Assembly: GCA_023391725.1 (NCBI GenBank)
Contig: JAEWAH010000098.1
Span: forward strand, 1 to 6,824
Reading direction: 5' to 3'
Length of the DNA stretch: 6,824 nucleotides
DNA from: Bacillota bacterium
GTDB taxonomy: Bacteria > Bacillota > Clostridia > Christensenellales > Aristaeellaceae
Below, one piece after another: positions 5,869-6,824 of the stretch (the stretch's first letter is position 1; every line of letters begins with the position of its first letter). The notes under the pieces were generated by a model. It was not told the origin of the DNA and ran no database searches. It was given only the letters and a program-made list of their open reading frames with translations. The position numbers and the translations under genes are program-made.

Positions 5869-6111
5869 CCCCACGCATAGTAGGTTGTTTGTTGTGAGTA
5901 TGACCCCGAAGGTCCAGGGCTCCGTAATCCAGCCTCCGCCAGTGGCGGAAAAAGGCGGGATGTAGGAGACTGGCGAAACGAGCGATGCAAGCGGCAGCGC
6001 AGCAGCGCGACGATTGAGCCAGGGGAGGAAAGCCCTGGTCGCGCCCGCAGGTGCGAAATCTTTAGCTCACTATGTATTCTATAAATTGGCGCGGCAGCCC
6101 CATCCCTTACT
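5869..6111. other. Gene-free, strongly structured stretch; possible leader or small RNA
   Basis: Together with the flanking hairpins this is a 345-bp gap with no convincing gene; the long minus-strand open frame across it is low-complexity in composition, runs antisense into the permease gene, and lacks a ribosome binding site. Visible stems: GACC/GGTC (5902-5914), TCCGCC/GGCGGA (5935-5949), GCGCGAC with GTCGCGC (6005-6011/6038-6044) stacked on CAGGG/CCCTG (6020-6024/6033-6037) with loop GAGGAAAG, and a 7-pair stem with a CGCA tetraloop (6039-6056). Some of these exclude each other. A/T-rich bases at 6070-6088 follow (with TATAAA at 6080-6085 but no -35). I could not match it to a known riboswitch, 6S, SRP, RNase P or T-box consensus. 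Strand is undecided. Confidence 0.35.
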
Positions 6112-6123
6112 AGGGGGGAGAAC

Positions 6124-6824
6124 ATGACCACATTCGAGGGCGAAAAGAGAAAGACCGGGGGAATGGACCGGCGCTTGCTCAAAGGATTGGGCATCGCGCT
6201 GGTATTTTTGATACTCATCCTCTGGCGGGCGGTGTGGGCGCTCTTAACGCAGGTGGCGCTGGGCGCGCTGGTGGCGGCCGCGGTACTGCCCCTGTGCCGC
6301 CGAATGGAAAGAAGGATGTCCCGCTCCGCAGCCGCCTCCCTTTCCTTGGTGTCACTCACCGGGATAGTCGTCGCTTTCATTTTGTTATTCGTGCCCTTAT
6401 TATGGCGGCAGGTGGGGCAGCTGGCGTCCATCCTCCCGGGCATCCTCACTGATCTTCGCCGTCTGTTGGACAGCTTTCAGGCCTGGATATTGAGCCAGGG
6501 GCTGCCCATCGACGTCAACGCCCAGCAGATGGTGCTGGACAAATTCCAGGAGATGGCGGGAACGGCGCTGCCTACGCTGATGACCAAGGCGGGCGGCTGG
6601 GTAGGAAGCTTGTCAAAAGTGTTCCTGGCGCCGGTGTTCGCCTTTTATTTTCTGAGGGATAGGGAGGATCTATGCCAGCGGCTGTCCCTTTGGGTGCCGC
6701 TTAAATACAGACGCAAGGCGGTGGCAGTAATCCGCGAGATGCGCAGGGAAATCAGCGGCTTCTGGCGCGGGCAGCTGATGATTTGCGGCGTGGTCGGGGG
6801 GCGTACGGGCCTGGGGCGTTTGTT
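6124..6824 (+). CDS. AI-2E family (PerM/YtvI-type) permease, 3' end cut by the window
   Basis: First 233 codons of a multi-pass membrane protein that in full is normally 340-400 residues. ATG 6124 follows AGGGGGGAG (6112-6120) with a 3-base gap. A short charged N-terminus is followed by helices at about 20-40 and 43-58, a basic loop (CRRMERRMSRS), a helix at about 72-94, the long soluble segment typical of the family (95-160, containing the ILPGILTDLRRLLDS stretch), and then the conserved KVFLAPVFAFYFLRDRED motif (about 170-187) and RGQLM near 219. These mark the AI-2E transporter superfamily, whose members are proposed transporters of the AI-2 signal, sodium/proton antiporters, or, for YtvI, sporulation membrane proteins. 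In clostridia such a gene often precedes alaS, which would lie beyond the right edge; this is recalled context. Two unusual arginines occur in the last dozen codons. Confidence 0.9.
   Translation, partial: MTTFEGEKRKTGGMDRRLLKGLGIALVFLILILWRAVWALLTQVALGALVAAAVLPLCRRMERRMSRSAAASLSLVSLTGIVVAFILLFVPLLWRQVGQLASILPGILTDLRRLLDSFQAWILSQGLPIDVNAQQMVLDKFQEMAGTALPTLMTKAGGWVGSLSKVFLAPVFAFYFLRDREDLCQRLSLWVPLKYRRKAVAVIREMRREISGFWRGQLMICGVVGGRTGLGRL

Noticed and set aside
6019..6038. RNase P or SRP RNA, suggested by GAGGAAAG and CCAGGG.
   Set aside because: The flanking conserved regions of either RNA are absent; only a short purine-rich loop resembles them.
5830..6123. A complete tmRNA (ssrA) on the minus strand.
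   Set aside because: Although the 3' end looks like one, there is no complementary 5' acceptor strand, no GGATTCGAC-type 5' motif, no tag ending in Ala-Ala before a stop, and the 5' end would fall in the permease gene. Permuted order was also tried without a matching acceptor strand downstream.
5860..6123. T-box, cobalamin, glycine, SAM or FMN riboswitch.
   Set aside because: None of the diagnostic conserved strings (for example the T-box TGGAACC antiterminator bulge, or the FMN and cobalamin core motifs) could be found on either strand.
5826..6449. Minus-strand open frame of 207 codons over the gene-free gap and the permease start.
   Set aside because: No ribosome binding site, Ser/Arg/Pro-rich composition, starts antisense within the permease gene; better explained as a GC-rich chance frame.

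Overview
The window looks like chromosomal DNA from a moderately GC-rich, Gram-positive-type bacterium, most likely a clostridial Firmicute. The evidence is strong AAGGAGG-like ribosome binding sites, consensus sigma-A promoters, a DUF5665-type small membrane protein, the lspA-pseudouridine synthase pair, and a PRC-barrel gene upstream of an AI-2E/PerM-type permease. The host assignment is inference from gene content; no rRNA or species-level marker is present.

Left part (1-3075), all on the minus strand: a zinc-ribbon membrane protein of unknown function (3075-2572) is followed by a GH2 beta-galactosidase of the LacZ type (2461 to beyond base 1). The visible 820 residues contain both catalytic glutamates; the C-terminus lies outside the window. 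The 110-bp gap between them holds a recognisable promoter for lacZ and a striking palindrome whose two arms are themselves palindromic, one arm sitting between the -35 and -10 boxes.

Middle part (3076-5025), plus strand: a divergent promoter region, a small DUF5665-like membrane protein, then lspA (lipoprotein signal peptidase) with its own near-consensus promoter. lspA overlaps by four bases (ATGA) an RluD-type 23S rRNA pseudouridine synthase, which ends at a textbook intrinsic terminator.

Right part (5026-6824), plus strand: a two-unit PRC-barrel protein overlaps by ATGA a 47-residue glycine-rich single-helix protein. Then comes a 345-bp stretch without a gene and the first 233 codons of an AI-2E family permease. 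The gap contains several nested and competing stem-loops and a hairpin that on the minus strand matches the 3' half of a tRNA (T-arm, 7 bases, discriminator, CCA). It is the most unexplained piece of the window and may be a structured leader or a small RNA.

Functionally the genes cover lactose/galactoside breakdown, lipoprotein maturation with rRNA modification, and membrane-associated proteins of unclear role. No mobile element, CRISPR array, phage gene or defence system was seen. I found no clear evidence of a wholly new system; the two intergenic structures are the best leads.
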